A stretch of 64,000 bases of DNA, from NCBI GenBank assembly GCA_034190875.2, contig CM067354.1:52794397-52858396 (forward strand), in the 5' to 3' direction. Shown here piece by piece: positions 1-14,178 of the stretch (the first letter of the stretch is position 1; each line of letters begins with the position of its first letter). The notes beneath the pieces are model-generated. The model did not search any database. It was not told the DNA's origin and saw only the letters and a program-made list of their open reading frames with translations. A program made the translations under genes and the position numbers. The DNA is from Urechis unicinctus. Its lineage: Eukaryota > Annelida > Polychaeta > Xenopneusta > Urechidae.

Positions 1-44
1 CTAATTTTGCTTTTTTGTAAATCTTCTTAATAACATGATACATT

Positions 45-3000
45 GCAAGATTCACGCCATTATGAATTATCGAACGTATGCTCTATTGTCCTTCATTTTG
101 AAATTGCAAAGACGGCATCATGCAAGATCAACGACATATCTATGTAGTGGCGTAGCAGCGCTAACAAGACGTCCTTTATATGTCTCACGAATCTGCCTTG
201 AGTATACACGTCTTCAACAATTGCAATGGGCCCAGTGGTAAGTGGTAGAACAATGTCTAATGATATTGATTACATTGTCGCGTGCGGGTCTAAAGATTAC
301 TCGTGTACAAAAATACGGAATATACCTATATTCATCGCCATGCACGCTAATAATTCTAGTTTGTCGCGAAAAACAATCATTCAAGCGCTGAAAAGACGAA
401 GGCAATTATGATACAATAAGACCTTATTCAAGATTAGTAAAAACCGGTAGTAATCCCTTTCAATGAACAATATTCAGGCCAGGAAGGAATGTGGTTAATT
501 TACCTCGTGATCTCCTCGTTCATTGAGTATATACCTAAAGACAACCAGGCAGCAGATAATGACATGTAACATTTTCTCTGCATTCGGAAAATTAATGCTT
601 ACGCCACATGGTAGCCATTGCCTTGTTAGGCAGACAAGTTTACAACGGCTACGGCATATCTGTATTTTGTTAACGAACATGCACCATGCAAACAGGTAAC
701 CGTTACCCGAAAATACTTAACTTTTTGAGTTATCATGCACCAAGTATGTGATTCAATAACTCGGGACATACAGTAACCGGCAGTTCATTCTCACCCACTG
801 CTTGGGCGATAATATTCTGTGATAATGTCTGGCGTCAATAATATTTATATCACGATATAACCAGTTGAACAGGCAGTACTGATTGTCTTCAATTGTGCTT
901 TAGTCGAGTTTGTTGAGGCAGGCACATATCTACAATCTGTCTTTAAAATTAATAAATCCGGAGAAGGCCGTATCAATTTGCTGTAGCCATCAGTATATTG
1001 TAGCCATTCTGGTCAGGTTCTCTATGGGCGACGCTTTATTGACCCAATTAATTAGTCAGTGTTGTTGATGAACGCGGATGATTATCAGTAGCATCGTTTA
1101 TTTGATTGCTCTCTTTCAACAACCATATGCCACATTTTACTGTATAAATTATGTATGAGGATGGCTGCGTCGTCGAGTTGACGCAGAATTGGTTTTACCG
1201 AATTGGCAAGCATGATGAAATAGGTACTATGATTCACATTAGTTTTCGGTATGAATAACCTAATGTAGCGCTCATGCAGCGGTCAGTTTTGTTATTGTTT
1301 TGCAAAGCTTAAAGCAGTTCTAATTGAAAAGCGAAGGGGCTGCTTTTGTTATATTCATTGATATGCATAGTGGACTGTAAATGATAGTGTTCTTTAATTT
1401 AGTATGTTAATAATGACAATATCATTGCGCATAACCCGAATCCTATATGAGCGTGTAAGTGTGTTGGATGCGCACTTCACCTGATGTGGCAGAATTAAAG
1501 TGGTTGTACAATTTATTCAACCTCCTAAACTAATTGATTACACGTGAGTGTGAGAAATAGTGTACAGTGTTGCAGTCTGAGTTGAATAAGATAGTTACAA
1601 AGTACATTATTAAACCAGAGGTAATCCCGCCAAGCGTCAAAGTATCGTATGGGACACACGATCTGTATGGAATATTCGTGCATATGTCCGAGAGCTATAG
1701 TAATGTATGTATATTGATATGAATGAATCGCAATTAGCTCAGGCCAGGTTTTGCTGATTTTAAGATGTATAAGGGGATGGGAACAGATAAATTGATAAAA
1801 CATGCTAATTACCTTTGTCAAGTCTGCAGACGTGCTGCGACAAGAGCTCGTATGTCTGATATGTATTGATTACTGTAATTAAGGACCGACATTAGTCAGG
1901 TGTCTCCCGCATAATAGTATGCGGGTAAACATGTTTATAAAACACAACATCAGCAACATCATCTTCTGTTTGAAGGAAAATATCTCGGATCTGAGATGTT
2001 AGTTTGCACCAGATGACATTTTGGGGATAATTAACCATTACGTTTGAGGAAATGTATCGGTTTTTCTTAAATTAGCATAACTCTACGTTCACTACAACGA
2101 CTGTTGATTTTGCTGCAGATATTTATTACCAAGCTAAAGAATATGCTCAGAGATTTGATAGTATATGACCGATAAAGGGGTATCAGTCATCAAATAGCGC
2201 TAATATCTAGTATAAATACCCTTATGTACAATGTTAAAGGAACGAAGATATACATATTGCTGACATTGCATATTATACCTTGTAGTGATTTTGATTAACA
2301 AACATATCATCAATAGCATACTAGGCAAGGAAGGGGTGATGAATAGCCAGCAATGGCACAAACTTATTCACCTTAAAGGGTTATACTCGTAGTTATGATT
2401 TGTTACCTGCATTATTATAAGGGTAAGTTTAATAAGCACTCGTTGAACTCTTTGATATGAATATGCTGTAATTCACCTAAAAATGTATATGTGCATTACA
2501 TGCACGATATAAGTAATTACCGTATAGTTAACTGATAGGTAAGCAAACATCTACAGCCTCGTTTACAAAGTTGAATATTATAAATGCAATGCTTCTGCGA
2601 AATCATCCTTGAGGTTAATCCTCGAAGAACGCTGATTTCACTGAACGGCAGATTAATAAGTTATTTATGAGTTATTAATGCGGAAAGGTCATGCATACAT
2701 TATTGTTGATTTGAAATGCAGTAACAGATATAGATATACGTTCAAGCCTACACGTTTCGCTTTTACAAAAAAATCAAAGTGAATGACACGCCAGTTACAC
2801 AGGAATGGTGGCTGACATGGTGTTTTCCATTTCGGTAACTGTACCTTCAACAAGGTTGATGTATTTGGCCAGATGACTATATGTAAGCTGAATGGAGGTA
2901 TTAGGCTGTTGTTGATAAACACAATTCAAATGCCGCCGTACGTATCTCGTACTACTGTCCGAACACTGCGGACGGACACATTTCTGATGCTGCGAAATAT

Positions 3001-3480
3001 ATTTCCAGAGCATATTCATAGAAAAGGATTTATGTAACATTAAATGTCATTTCCCTGGTCTTGCTTGTTAGCTCGTCCGCTCGACCAACGCAATGCACAG
3101 TGCTCGCTAGTGGATTGTAACATTAGCTTACCCTGAGTCATGCGTGGATAGAGAATGGTCGCCAGACGGCTTTGGTTGACATTTCCATCACATACAGGTG
3201 CGTATAGTCATTACAAGTTAATGGTTTTGGTTTTGCCAAAGGCCACTGTTATCTTGTACCTCATTGTGTAGATGCCACATAATTCAATCTGCTCTTATTT
3301 GATCCGGACAATGTCAATCAATTGACTGATTATGCCTGAATGAGGAACATTCAGCTGAAAACACGGATAAACTACTCATATGGTGAACGTGTCTTTAAAT
3401 ATATATTAAAATGCGCATAATCGCGCACCACACCACAACCAAATAACATTTATTTATTGATATTGTAAAACAAAGTAGGA
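45..3480. repeat. Large diverged repeat, copy 1
   Basis: Several blocks recur in the same order and orientation about 8 kb downstream. About 50-330 matches 8860-9140 (shared AGTGGTAGAACAATG), about 1005-1140 matches 9345-9470 (shared GATGAACGCGGATGATTATC), about 1815-1890 matches 10440-10515, and about 2890-3250 matches 10525-10880 (shared TTAATGGTTTTGGTTTTGCC). By eye the blocks differ at roughly a fifth of positions with many indels, so the duplication is old. No long reading frame runs through either copy and I recognise no product. It may be an old segmental duplication or two copies of a large mobile element. Segments between the blocks hold nothing else I can support. Confidence 0.6.
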
Positions 3481-6400
3481 AAAGTTCTGGATCACTAACT
3501 ACAAAACAGATTGACGTTCAGACTTGCGAAATTATTATCTCCATATCTGAATGCCCTGCACACCTGCAATATTTATGTGTCTGTGATAACAAAATAGCTG
3601 CTTCGGTACTTCAAATGGCAGCATACAAGTGCTGAAAGCGTTTTCATGTCTGCGAAGCTAAGGCAGTATTATATTCCATACTCCCGTCGCTAAATACAGT
3701 TGCAACATATATCTACCACAGACAGGCAGAGGTAGTATAACCTTAAGCGTTAACCCCCCTATCAACCAGTCGTTTACCCATTTCCCCATGTTAATACCTG
3801 ATATATGCTGTATTCATCACTTTGTAAGTTATATTTGAAAAGCAATTCCCATTATATATAGAAAATTCTTATCGGCATACGCTTCAAGCGATCAGCGTGA
3901 TTTTCTTTGTCATTAAGCACAAGAATAGCTGTGAATTGGACAGAATAGCCAATGGAAGTATATAGTTGAGCGGATATAACATGTAGTTATTGTTATCGAA
4001 TCATGTGCTCTAAACCCTTGTCGATCAACCTTAGGCATATATGCAATCGATTCTATATATATCAAGTATTTGTAACATCAGATGACCTTTGCTGACATAT
4101 TGCGGTCATTATCTATATAAAAATCTCTGACATAGCCTGCTTTCACAATGCGGTATATATTATCAAATCGAATGTCGGCCAAGAGCGGTGTTAAAGAGGC
4201 ATCAGATATCCGTATGATAAACCATGTAATACTAACGACTATCAGTGCTATCAGTGAGTCGCTTCTGCAGTGGTGTTTATTAAGTGATAAAACAGCATTG
4301 TTTAGTACACACTAATGTTCTCATGTTCTGATTTTCCATTTGCGTAGTCACCATCACGCACTTATATGTCATGACTACTAGAGGTAGTGTAGCACATCTG
4401 TAATAAAATACGCTTTTGAATAGAGATCTGGATCACATGATCGACGGCTAGTCTCTCCACTAGACTTTATCAATGCTTTTATATGACTCAGTTATCACAT
4501 GTATGACGGTACGGCGAGCATGACGTCTGAGTGACATGCTTAGGGATGGGGCCATAAGCTTTTGACAACGAATTGTTATGGGCAAGGGTTGCCCTGATAC
4601 AATATACTAATGCAAATTCATTGGTTGTTAAAATCTAAGATGGTGCACCTAATGAGTAGCATGACTATACTCGTTCAACACATGTGTATTGCTAGGTAAT
4701 GAATCGTGGGCAGAGTGCTAGCAACAAATTTATAACGCCATGCAGTGGGTTGTTTTGGAAAGTATATACGCTGCTAAAAGATCAATACATGGCCGGTACT
4801 GTTGTGTGAAACACCTTCTGTGTATGTAATGGCATGACCCATTTTTTGAGATTACCGTCCAATTATATACTATTGTGTTTATCGGTTTCAATATGCTCTT
4901 TCAAAATCGGTTTGGTAAAACAACGATTGGAATTCATGCGTTGTAACTCGTAATTGTTCAGTGACGAACCTCAGTAAGAGTTTTGTTTAGCAGCTGCTGG
5001 GGCTCTCTTGCGCAAATCCAAAGCGTCACACATAATGAGATAGATCTTTTGCAGAATATAACAGCAATATTTGAGGCTATGAAACATTAAAAATGGCATG
5101 ATCGTACTGCGACGCATTTGCAGTGGTTTGCGTTGGCATGAGTTATTTGGTACACATTGCCGTCCTTTGTCAAATATCATCAACATCATCATCAACAAAA
5201 TTTGTTAAAACTCATGTATTGGTTTTTATTTTTTTTAATATGGAACCACGTTTCGCCTTTACCTAAATTGTGTGAGAGCAGAACCGTCACCAATAGGCGT
5301 CACGCAATTCTCAATTATGCATGGTTGTTCTGACATGTAGACCACTCCTCAAAAAGCTCATTTCAAGCAGCTGCTGTTGCTTCTTGGAGCGAATGCTTTC
5401 GCACCATTATTTTTTGTTGTATACGCTTGGCGCATTATTTGAATGCGGCAATCAGCGATCCGAATCAATTCATATGTTCAAGTAGTTCATGCTTATGACC
5501 AATGGGATGGAGCGCTATATCACGGCTTCCAATCAGCTTTTCTGCTAAACGACACCGAGGGCAGCGATATATGCAGTTTATTAAACTCGTTAGAAATGAA
5601 TTACTCGGCTGGCTTCATATATGTATAAAGCGTCTGGTTCTTTTAACAGCTAAACTGATTTCAATATTACGCCAGTGATCGATTTGGTTGGCTGTACACA
5701 TTAACTGTCTTTGCATACAACACAGTGACGCAGAGAAGCGTGTCGATCTGACATGAAGTCAATACTCTTCAAGCTAATGATGCTCCCTTGAGCAATCGTT
5801 CTTGCAACATTAATTTTCGATCTACTCATTCGGAAACGAATGACGACGCATAAGCTTTATAAACTAGTCTTGCAGGCAAAACCTTTATTTATCTAGTGCT
5901 TCAGTATGGTTGGTTGTCCGATATATTCATGCATTTGAAGTAAATTAATGATATCAGTTGCAAAACTGATTAAGCAGAAACGTGCATGGAATGCAATTAT
6001 CTACCAAATGTCCAAATACACAGGCATTTTGGGCTAAATCATTACTTGACAGACATAGGGGCGTCAGTTATATTGCTCAAAAGCGCCGCTCGCATTTTCC
6101 TCACTCATCTTCCCTGCCTATTCAAAATACCAGTCTTTGCTTGCTGGCCATGTATATATCAGCCTGCTACGTTGCATATGTCGTGTTGCTAAAGAGCATT
6201 GTAATTCATTAACAATTAGTTTTTTCATTGTGCTGGACCGGGTTTATAAATGGTAAGTAAACATTGGTGGTATGACACGCGGATTGGACCGGAATAGATC
6301 ATTGGGGCTGATGTGCTTACATTTATTCCACCTCCGCATTCAATAATATATCATTTTTGTCTGATATCTTAAATAGTCTTATCGCAAACGCAGTACATAT

Positions 6401-7799
6401 GTGTTCATCATATGTTTTAATCTACGGGGCCGAATAATTCAATGAAAATGGTAAATATTTGCATTGTGTGGGTACGCAAATTGCTAGATAGTTCTGATTA
6501 GTAATAGCTGTGCTAGACCGCACAACTTGTATTGAACTCACGCTGTAATTTTTACACATTCAAATCTTCAAATAATTTGCTCATTATTTGGAACCATTTT
6601 GTATACTTAAATGGCTTACTTGCACCATGAGACATTACACCATCATACAAACTCAATCAGTTGAATATCTGTTTACCGTTATTGACCTATATAGAGTTTT
6701 AGTTTCATTATGATGTCTATGTACACAGCTAGAATGATATTGATCTCACTGCTAAATTGGAAGGCTCATCTCATATTCAGCACTCTAAAGCAAATGCAAG
6801 ATCAATAGTCAAATAATCACAGAGTTTATACCGAATACAGATGTCTACAAACAAGGACCAAAACGCCGTTGAAACGAGAAATTTACCCCCGAGCCTACAC
6901 GAAAATAAAGGACGCCGTAATTGGAAGCATGTCTGAACGTCACAATGTATGAATAAATAAGTTGCAGCCTGTCGCTTATTATCAGCGGTTATCCGGATGA
7001 TATTGGATTTCATATTTTGAACAGTTGCAAACAGTAAAGTGAATATACGTGGAATTACAATCAGGCATGTAGCATCGGATACGGCATGAGAAGCAGCATG
7101 TATGTACAGCTTTTAAAAACATCTTTACGGGAATAATAGACATACTTCATAAACAATGATGTTGCGTTTACGACATGCATATATGTGTACAGGAAGTAAA
7201 ACATCCCTTTAAAAACTTTGAGGCATTGTTTGTCTATATTGGCTGACAATTGTGCAAGATATACTGAGCATTTACATGATGCTGATGTGCTCCGAGGGTT
7301 TCAGCATTATCTTATCAGTGTGATTTGCATTTATTTTTGATTATGTACGTCATTCGAGGATGATTCTCATTTCAATTAGTCCGTGAATCTAATATACATT
7401 TGTTGGACAAAATTATAGACTTATTTCATTTCGTGCTAAACACGATGTCTATCATCCAAAATCAATGTGCATATCTCACGAGTGTTTGACAGTGCATTAT
7501 GGTTATTGTTGAGAATAGATAGTTAGTACAGAGCAATGACAAATATTACAGCCCACTTGTTCGGCACGAGCATATGAAAGCAATATCAGTGGCTTTTGGA
7601 TATGAATACCATGTTTCTGCGGAGCATCGATTTTAAATTTAGTAAATGTGACGTATATACAAAATTGCGTAAAATTCAATAAGTTTTAACATTGATGGGG
7701 ATCATCATGCATTTATTTGAACACGGTCCAGTTTTAGGGAAAAGCATACTGTTAACTAATGATCACATGTATGTTAGTGCCCTCATTCTATTCTAAAAA
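3481..7799. other. Non-coding stretch, nothing recognised
   Basis: All open frames are short (under 80 codons) and none shows a recognisable domain with matching splice sites. The minus-strand frame at 6777-7013 contains an RRP-x(3)-C-x-LGG-x-F string that looks protein-like but has no supporting context. Purine/pyrimidine composition is unremarkable and I saw no inverted-repeat element. Confidence 0.4.
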
Positions 7800-7925
7800 T
7801 CGGCTCCACACGCACATGGAGACAATCGTCAGCCTGCTTTGATTGACATTTCCATTAGAGGTTTACGCATGCAATTGGAACAAGTTAATGGGGTAGGTTA
7901 CCGAAAGGGCAATGTTGTTTTCGTA
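7800..7925. repeat. Short fragment of the large diverged repeat
   Basis: The stretch containing TTTGATTGACATTTCCATTA and AACAAGTTAATGG corresponds to about 3150-3230 in copy 1 and 10780-10850 in copy 2. It is only a fragment; flanking bases on either side do not follow the other copies. Three occurrences suggest a repeat family rather than a single duplication. Confidence 0.45.
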
Positions 7926-8859
7926 TATATTTTGCATGTGAAACAACCTGTTACCATGATCAAAAGGTTACTGATTATGTGCTAATTGGTGCGTAAAACT
8001 TCCCTGTTTACATCATGCAGATTCTCACGAGACCATGACCAAGACGTGTCTGCGGAACTGGCATCACTGTGCCTCACTGGTGGTGCGTTGTTCAATCATT
8101 TGCCACCAAATATATCCGATGCAACGGCAGTATATGAACCGCTTTTTAGAAAAGCCATACAAACTGAGGTTTCTGATTGCAATCATTTGTTTGCATTCTG
8201 AAAAAGCTACATAATAAAAGTCCTAATCACCGGATACGTGTGACCTTAATTGTTGCTCCATAATTTTTGCGAATATGCATAATTAAAGCCTGTAACGCAT
8301 ATTTTCTCGTTAAACTACTTGAAATACAAGCCATGCTGGAGTGTTGATTCAATATTATGCTATGAACTAATTTTCGCAACAATTGGATCGCATTCATCAC
8401 CGTACGGTGTTTTATCGTTCTGATATATTCTGACCGCAAACCACACGTAAGACAGTGTGATGAGCAAAAGTATTGTACAGAACCATTCCGCTGATATGTA
8501 ATTCATAACCATCATAAATTAGGCTATTATAGTTACCACCTGTTAGTTTTGGAACGAAGTAGGATCCTTAATGAGCTTAGTACTTTCTGTGCATATTCCA
8601 GAAATAGGTAGATAACATTTAATCTTGGCTTGTTGTTCCAGTTCCCAATGTTGTTGTATCACATGCCACAAAACCTGTTGAATGTGCAATCCATCATTTG
8701 TGACATGAAGTTCTCTGCCGCAGCAACTGCGTGAGGCTCGGGCAACGATAGATAAGGTTGTGGTATGTGGTATATGTCGTGACACTGATAGGTAAACTTG
8801 AATTGCAATATCAGGCTAATTTTGAATTGTAGTTACCATGCTCAGTAACATGAGCCATT

Positions 8860-11060
8860 GAATGACCCACGCTATTTTATATTATCGAACGAACGCTTTA
8901 TTTTTCTTCATTCTAGAATTACAATGACAGCATCATTAATACCGCTCTTGTGGCATAAAAACCAGCACAAACAAGATTCCCTTTTAATCTCTCATGAAGC
9001 TGGTTCGATTCTACACGTCGCCAGCCATTTCAATGGGTCGAATTGCAAGTGGTAGAACAATGCCTAGTGATATTTATTACATTGTCGCGTGAGGGTCAAC
9101 GGATTACCCGTGTAGAAAGGTACAACATATACCTATTTGGCGATGTTGTTTGAAATGTTAATCGCATACATCCGAACATTGCATGTTTACCCAACATTCT
9201 AGAATCCGCAGCGGTTGTATTTACAGTGCTTGTGTCTAATGGTTTTAAAGCAGGTGAATATCTACAATGTGCATTTGAAATAAATAATCTGGAGAAGACC
9301 GTAACAATTTGCTATATCCAGCAGAATATCGTCGCCATTCCGGTCTAGCTTTCAATGGGCGATGCTTTATTGACCCATTTAATTGGTCATTTGCGATGAT
9401 GAACGCGGATGATTATCAGTAAAATCGTCTCGTTTGCTGTCCTCTTTCATTTACCACATGCCGCGTTCCACTCTCATTGATGTTTGCGGATGGCTGCATC
9501 GTCGAGTTGACGCAATATTGGTTTCACCACATTTGCAGGCATCATTCAATAAATACAGTGAACCACATGTTTTGTAATATGAGTTCTTAGTGAAAGGCGA
9601 AGAAGCTGGATTCGCTATATTCATTGATATGCATAGTGTACTGTAACATCAATAGCGCTATAAGTGATAGCGTTGTATAATGATGTACATGAGTGATGAA
9701 TTACTCGAACTTTGCATGAGCATATCTTGGGCTGCATCAGTGTGTTGGTGGCGAAATGCGCGTGATGCGGTAGAATTAAACGGATTTTCTCATTTATCCA
9801 ACTCAAACAAACAATTGATTACATGAAAGAGTGACTATAATCGTAAAATATATAAGCTTTGGATTAATACGACAGCTTCTAAGTAAATTATAACATCCGA
9901 AGACGTCCCACCAAAAGTCAACGTAATCTATGCGTTGATTACGGCTGGATACACACACATTCAAGATATCCGATGGTTAATCAATGAACACGTTATCAGC
10001 ACTTGCTCTTGACGCTTGTGAACGACAATGTAGATAGTACAGATCGCTTACTAGTTTTTAGTACTCTATTTGCACCAAAGCCACTCGGTTGTATTTAATT
10101 TTGAGCTGGGCGGACTCATTCAAAATCGTCGATCGCTGAGGATGTAGAAATAAGTGTATTAATAAGATATGAACTATATAATTAATCGTTGGCGACTTAT
10201 CGGGAGGGACGTCACGGCTGATTGTCATTCAGAACGAGTTTTCATTAACGACCCATGAAAATGGCAATTTGAATGGAATACTTGTGCACATGCCTTAGAG
10301 CTAAAGTAGCGTGTGTATATTGTTATGAATACAAAAGAATTATTTGTTTTATTTAGGTACAATAAGCGCTAACCAAATGGGCTGATTGTACCATTTATGT
10401 TCAGGTGGGGTCAGATTAATATGGCCTGATGATCGTCATGGTCAAGTCAGCAGACGTGCTGTGAAAAATCTTGGTATCCCTGACAAATATTGATTACCTA
10501 CGTTAAGGACCCTGCACGAATTGTAGGCTGAACGCCGGAATCAGGCGGTTGTTGATAATGACAATTCAGATGACCCGTGCACATCTCGCAGCACTGTCCG
10601 AACACGTGAAACATAATACAAATATTGCAGCCTGGGGACAGACCCATATTTACTTAGCATTTCATGTGATTACCTTGTTTTTGCTTTTGAGATAGTGTGC
10701 CCTAACACCAACATGCACAATGCTCACTAGTGGGTTGTGTTATTAGCTTACCCTGATTCATGCGTGGATAGGGATCGGTCGTCATCGGCTTTGATTGACA
10801 TTTCGATTACAAACATATGCGTACAATCATCATAAGTTAATGGTTTTGGTTTTGCCAAAGGTCACTGTTGCATTGGAGCTCATCTTGTAGGTGCCACGAA
10901 ATGTCATCTGATCCTGATGGATCCGATCAATGTAAATCATCTGACTTATTGTGCTCATATGGGGAAACTCAGCGGTATGGTGAACGGGTCTATAAATGCA
11001 GTTAAATGCGCAAAGTCACCAGCAAAACTACAGCGAAAAACCATTTATTCATTACAACAG
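8860..11060. repeat. Large diverged repeat, copy 2
   Basis: Collinear with 45-3480 but shorter. The sequence equivalent to about 1890-2880 of copy 1 is missing near 10515-10530, a deletion here or an insertion in copy 1. No open frame longer than about 65 codons. A short stretch just upstream (about 8660-8745) also resembles about 12640-12710 (CATCATTTGT and GCAGCAACT shared), another sign that this part of the window is built from old repeated material. Confidence 0.6.
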
Positions 11061-13297
11061 TAAAGCATAGTATGCACCTTGTACCGCGCATCTTAAGCAA
11101 CTCCCATTAAAATTACACCATTGGAATACATTACGATGGCTGGTATCAACTTGAAATCCACATTTCCCTCGACAAATTGGTGTCAGTGTTGAGTAGGCAG
11201 GGTGTCATCTGATGTTTAGCAGATGACCACCAGGGATATTCACCGGATGTTCTGCATCTTCTTGAATTATTCCAGGTTCATAACGCAGTTCAGCATGTGG
11301 CATCAACTGGCTTTGCCAAGCAAACAATATTTTTAATTCAACCGAAGCAAAGCATAGACGAATGACAGGTATTTGCACAAGATGTCACCCTGTGCAGATT
11401 TCATGACATGTATGTCCCGGAATTTGTTTCTTTGGTCCATGCCTAGAATCGTAGCTTTTTCGCTCCTGTAGAATAAATGTGTAAACGTATGTATATCTAA
11501 CCTGCCCTGATATCTTAATTGCGAGCTTTTTTCATGCAACCACAATTATGCTCCTTTTACCTGGTATTAATGGACTAGGTTTTCCTGCAGAAATACCATG
11601 ACAATATCTGTTGTCAAGCCATCAGCCACTGGATGCTCAGATGATGAATCAAGTTCCTTAATATCGTTTTCCCTTTGTTTGGTAGATGTGGTGTTGTTTA
11701 CATCCCATGGACAAAAATTATTGCAATTTTGCAGTTAGTGTTAGATCGTGACAGCTCAGCTCAATATTGTGGTGTTTAACTTGCAAGTTTCTGCTGCATC
11801 GATGCTGTTAGAATGATACAAATCCTCAGCAAGTTAGCCTTAAGTACGTTTCAGTACAGTTCAAAATCAAAATTTTAATAGGTTGAAAATATGAAATAAA
11901 GAATACACAATACAGTATTTGATGGTTCGTTTCAACCCTAAAACGTCCCATTTCGTCAATGTAGGTTTCATCTGGCGCCCCATCTGCTAATGGTATGCGC
12001 CATGCTCTGCGTTATCGACATTTGAGTCCAGTACTCAATTGCTCACGAGCAACTAGTGTAACGCGTCTACTAATGCACTCGACTGCATTCGTATAGTCGA
12101 GGATCTACCAATGGAACCATATCGATCTTGTTTGTCGAATAGTATCCATATTTTTGTAGCTGTCGGTGACTCCACTATGCGCACCGTCTCCAACACGTAC
12201 GATAAAGGCATTGGCAGATTCCAAGTAAAACGTTCTTACTAAAATGTAGACAATTTGATATATATCTTTGTTGTTGATACTCATTCATAACCAGATAACG
12301 TCTGATTCGGGGAGGTACAAATTCCCCATCATAAAGCCACACGTAACTGTAATATATGCATTGTGAATAAATAAAACAATAAAGAGTAATGTGAACCGTG
12401 TATGGGCAAGTTATGGTACGTACCCCAGATGAAAACTCTTAGACACTCATATATGAATAGATAGTGAGTTTCTAGGTTTCGTGATGTGTCTTGGCCTAAT
12501 TAGCAAAAGTCTTAGGAGTGCTAAAAAACATAAAAGTAACTTGCCTGCATATCACAATTTGACTCAGTCTAATTAGAATCAATCAAAACAACTCTTCTTA
12601 TATTTGTGAATGATATAGATCGCAAAACAACAAAAAACTGCTGACAGGACAATGTGGTATTCATCATTTGTTATGTGTAGGCCTCCGCGACAGCAACTAT
12701 GTGAGATTAATGCACTAAAGAAGCAGTTTTCTTGTCAAAATGGCGTCTATGGTATTTCGGTCATTAATCATTAGTCTTGTGGGCAATAGAAGTAAGTGGC
12801 CTAAAGTTGCAATAAGCAATTTGCTTTTTACCTGCCTTTTAGTATAACATGATTGAAAAGGACACTGCATGAAAATATAGCCTCTCTAATCTGACATATA
12901 TATCGCATCAATAATAATGGCCAGAAAATAAATGATCCACAGAAATGAGTTGATATCCTCATCATGCTTCTTTTGAATTGCAGCATATATGACACCTACC
13001 GTCTGTCAGTACCGGCTGTCGAATAAACCAATCGCAGGCATCGTTAATTTGGATGATTTTCATCTTATTGTCTGAGACATGTGACCATTTAGTTATCCTC
13101 ACCGCATTAATGCTCTCGGGGTTATTAGCATATTTGCAAGGTGCTTTGTGATTTCTAAGCCAAGTTATAAAGCATCCTCTCCTGCGATTGAAAATACATC
13201 AATCATTTCCGTGGTGGTAATATAATTAATGGTGGGCAGCTCAATATCTGCTTAGCTCAGAGATTGTGCACTCTTTTATCCGTTTGCAGGTAAAATT
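11061..13297. other. Non-coding stretch, nothing recognised
   Basis: No open frame of more than 70 codons and no recognisable protein motif. Apart from the short similarity of about 12640-12710 to 8660-8745, no repeat structure was seen. Confidence 0.4.
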
Positions 13298-13600
13298 TCA
13301 TTTCAACGTCGGTGATGTGCGAGTGTTTTGAGTCTGTCTATTACTGAAATATGATACCAAACATTTTAACTGCTCAATAAACTGTGGCACTAATATCAGC
13401 AAAGTGATCTCATCAAGAATGAGTGTTAATCCGACAATACCGTCTGTCGTATTTACGATGAATATTTCAGATCGTGTTGTACTGCTGGTTAGTGACTTAG
13501 CCAACATCTTGGTAATTCTAGCGAGTACTTTGACTTGTTCAGTGGTCTTACCTAACGCTGATTCTACTATGAGCAATGCACTCATAATTCCATAACACAC
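13298..13600 (-). other. Candidate coding relic or exon, unassigned
   Basis: An open frame of 100 codons encodes a serine/threonine- and leucine-rich helical stretch (TTEQVKVLARITKMLAKSL followed by an IFIVNTTDGIV block). This loosely resembles the helical part of GAIN domains of adhesion-type receptors. Upstream on the same strand (about 13750-14010) other short protein-like stretches occur in different frames, interrupted by stops. No GPS motif or seven-helix region was found downstream on the minus strand. The plus-strand frame over the same bases is the complement of this one. It could be a degraded gene, part of an intron-rich gene, or chance; I do not assign a function. Confidence 0.15.
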
Positions 13601-14178
13601 ATTATTTAAAAATGATAAGTTAATATCGCCCTCTAATTTGTCCTCTCAATATTTGCACATATATTTTAGCCAGAAATGGTTCAGGGTGATGTAAGCAGCG
13701 TAACTAGACAAGCGTCGATATTTGAACGAGCCTCACCGAGATACAGACTATAACGCCGTAGGGGTCTGAAAAATCACACCATTTTGTCTTCCTCAACGTA
13801 CCATTGCTTTTCCAGACCTCGGGTAATTGAACTGCTATGTACCAGCTCCAGAGTTTAATAACACGTTTAGCAAGTACATTGCCAATCTAAGCAAAACCCA
13901 GCCAGGCGATTCCATATCGTATCATGCGATTGCAATGGCATCATTTGTTACGATGGAGGTAGCAGAAGCAATTTGGTTGCCACCACTTCTGTCTCTGATG
14001 TCTTTAAGCATTTGCGGTATCTGAGTCTCTGAAGTGATATAAATCTCATAGCGCTGAATAGCGATGACAATAACATACTACCTTTGTTACTGTGCTTTTT
14101 CGGGGGAACACAATCTCGGAGGCACTTATGCAAGCAACTGAGAATGGGGTTAGACTGCATTGCAAAATATGAAAGCAT

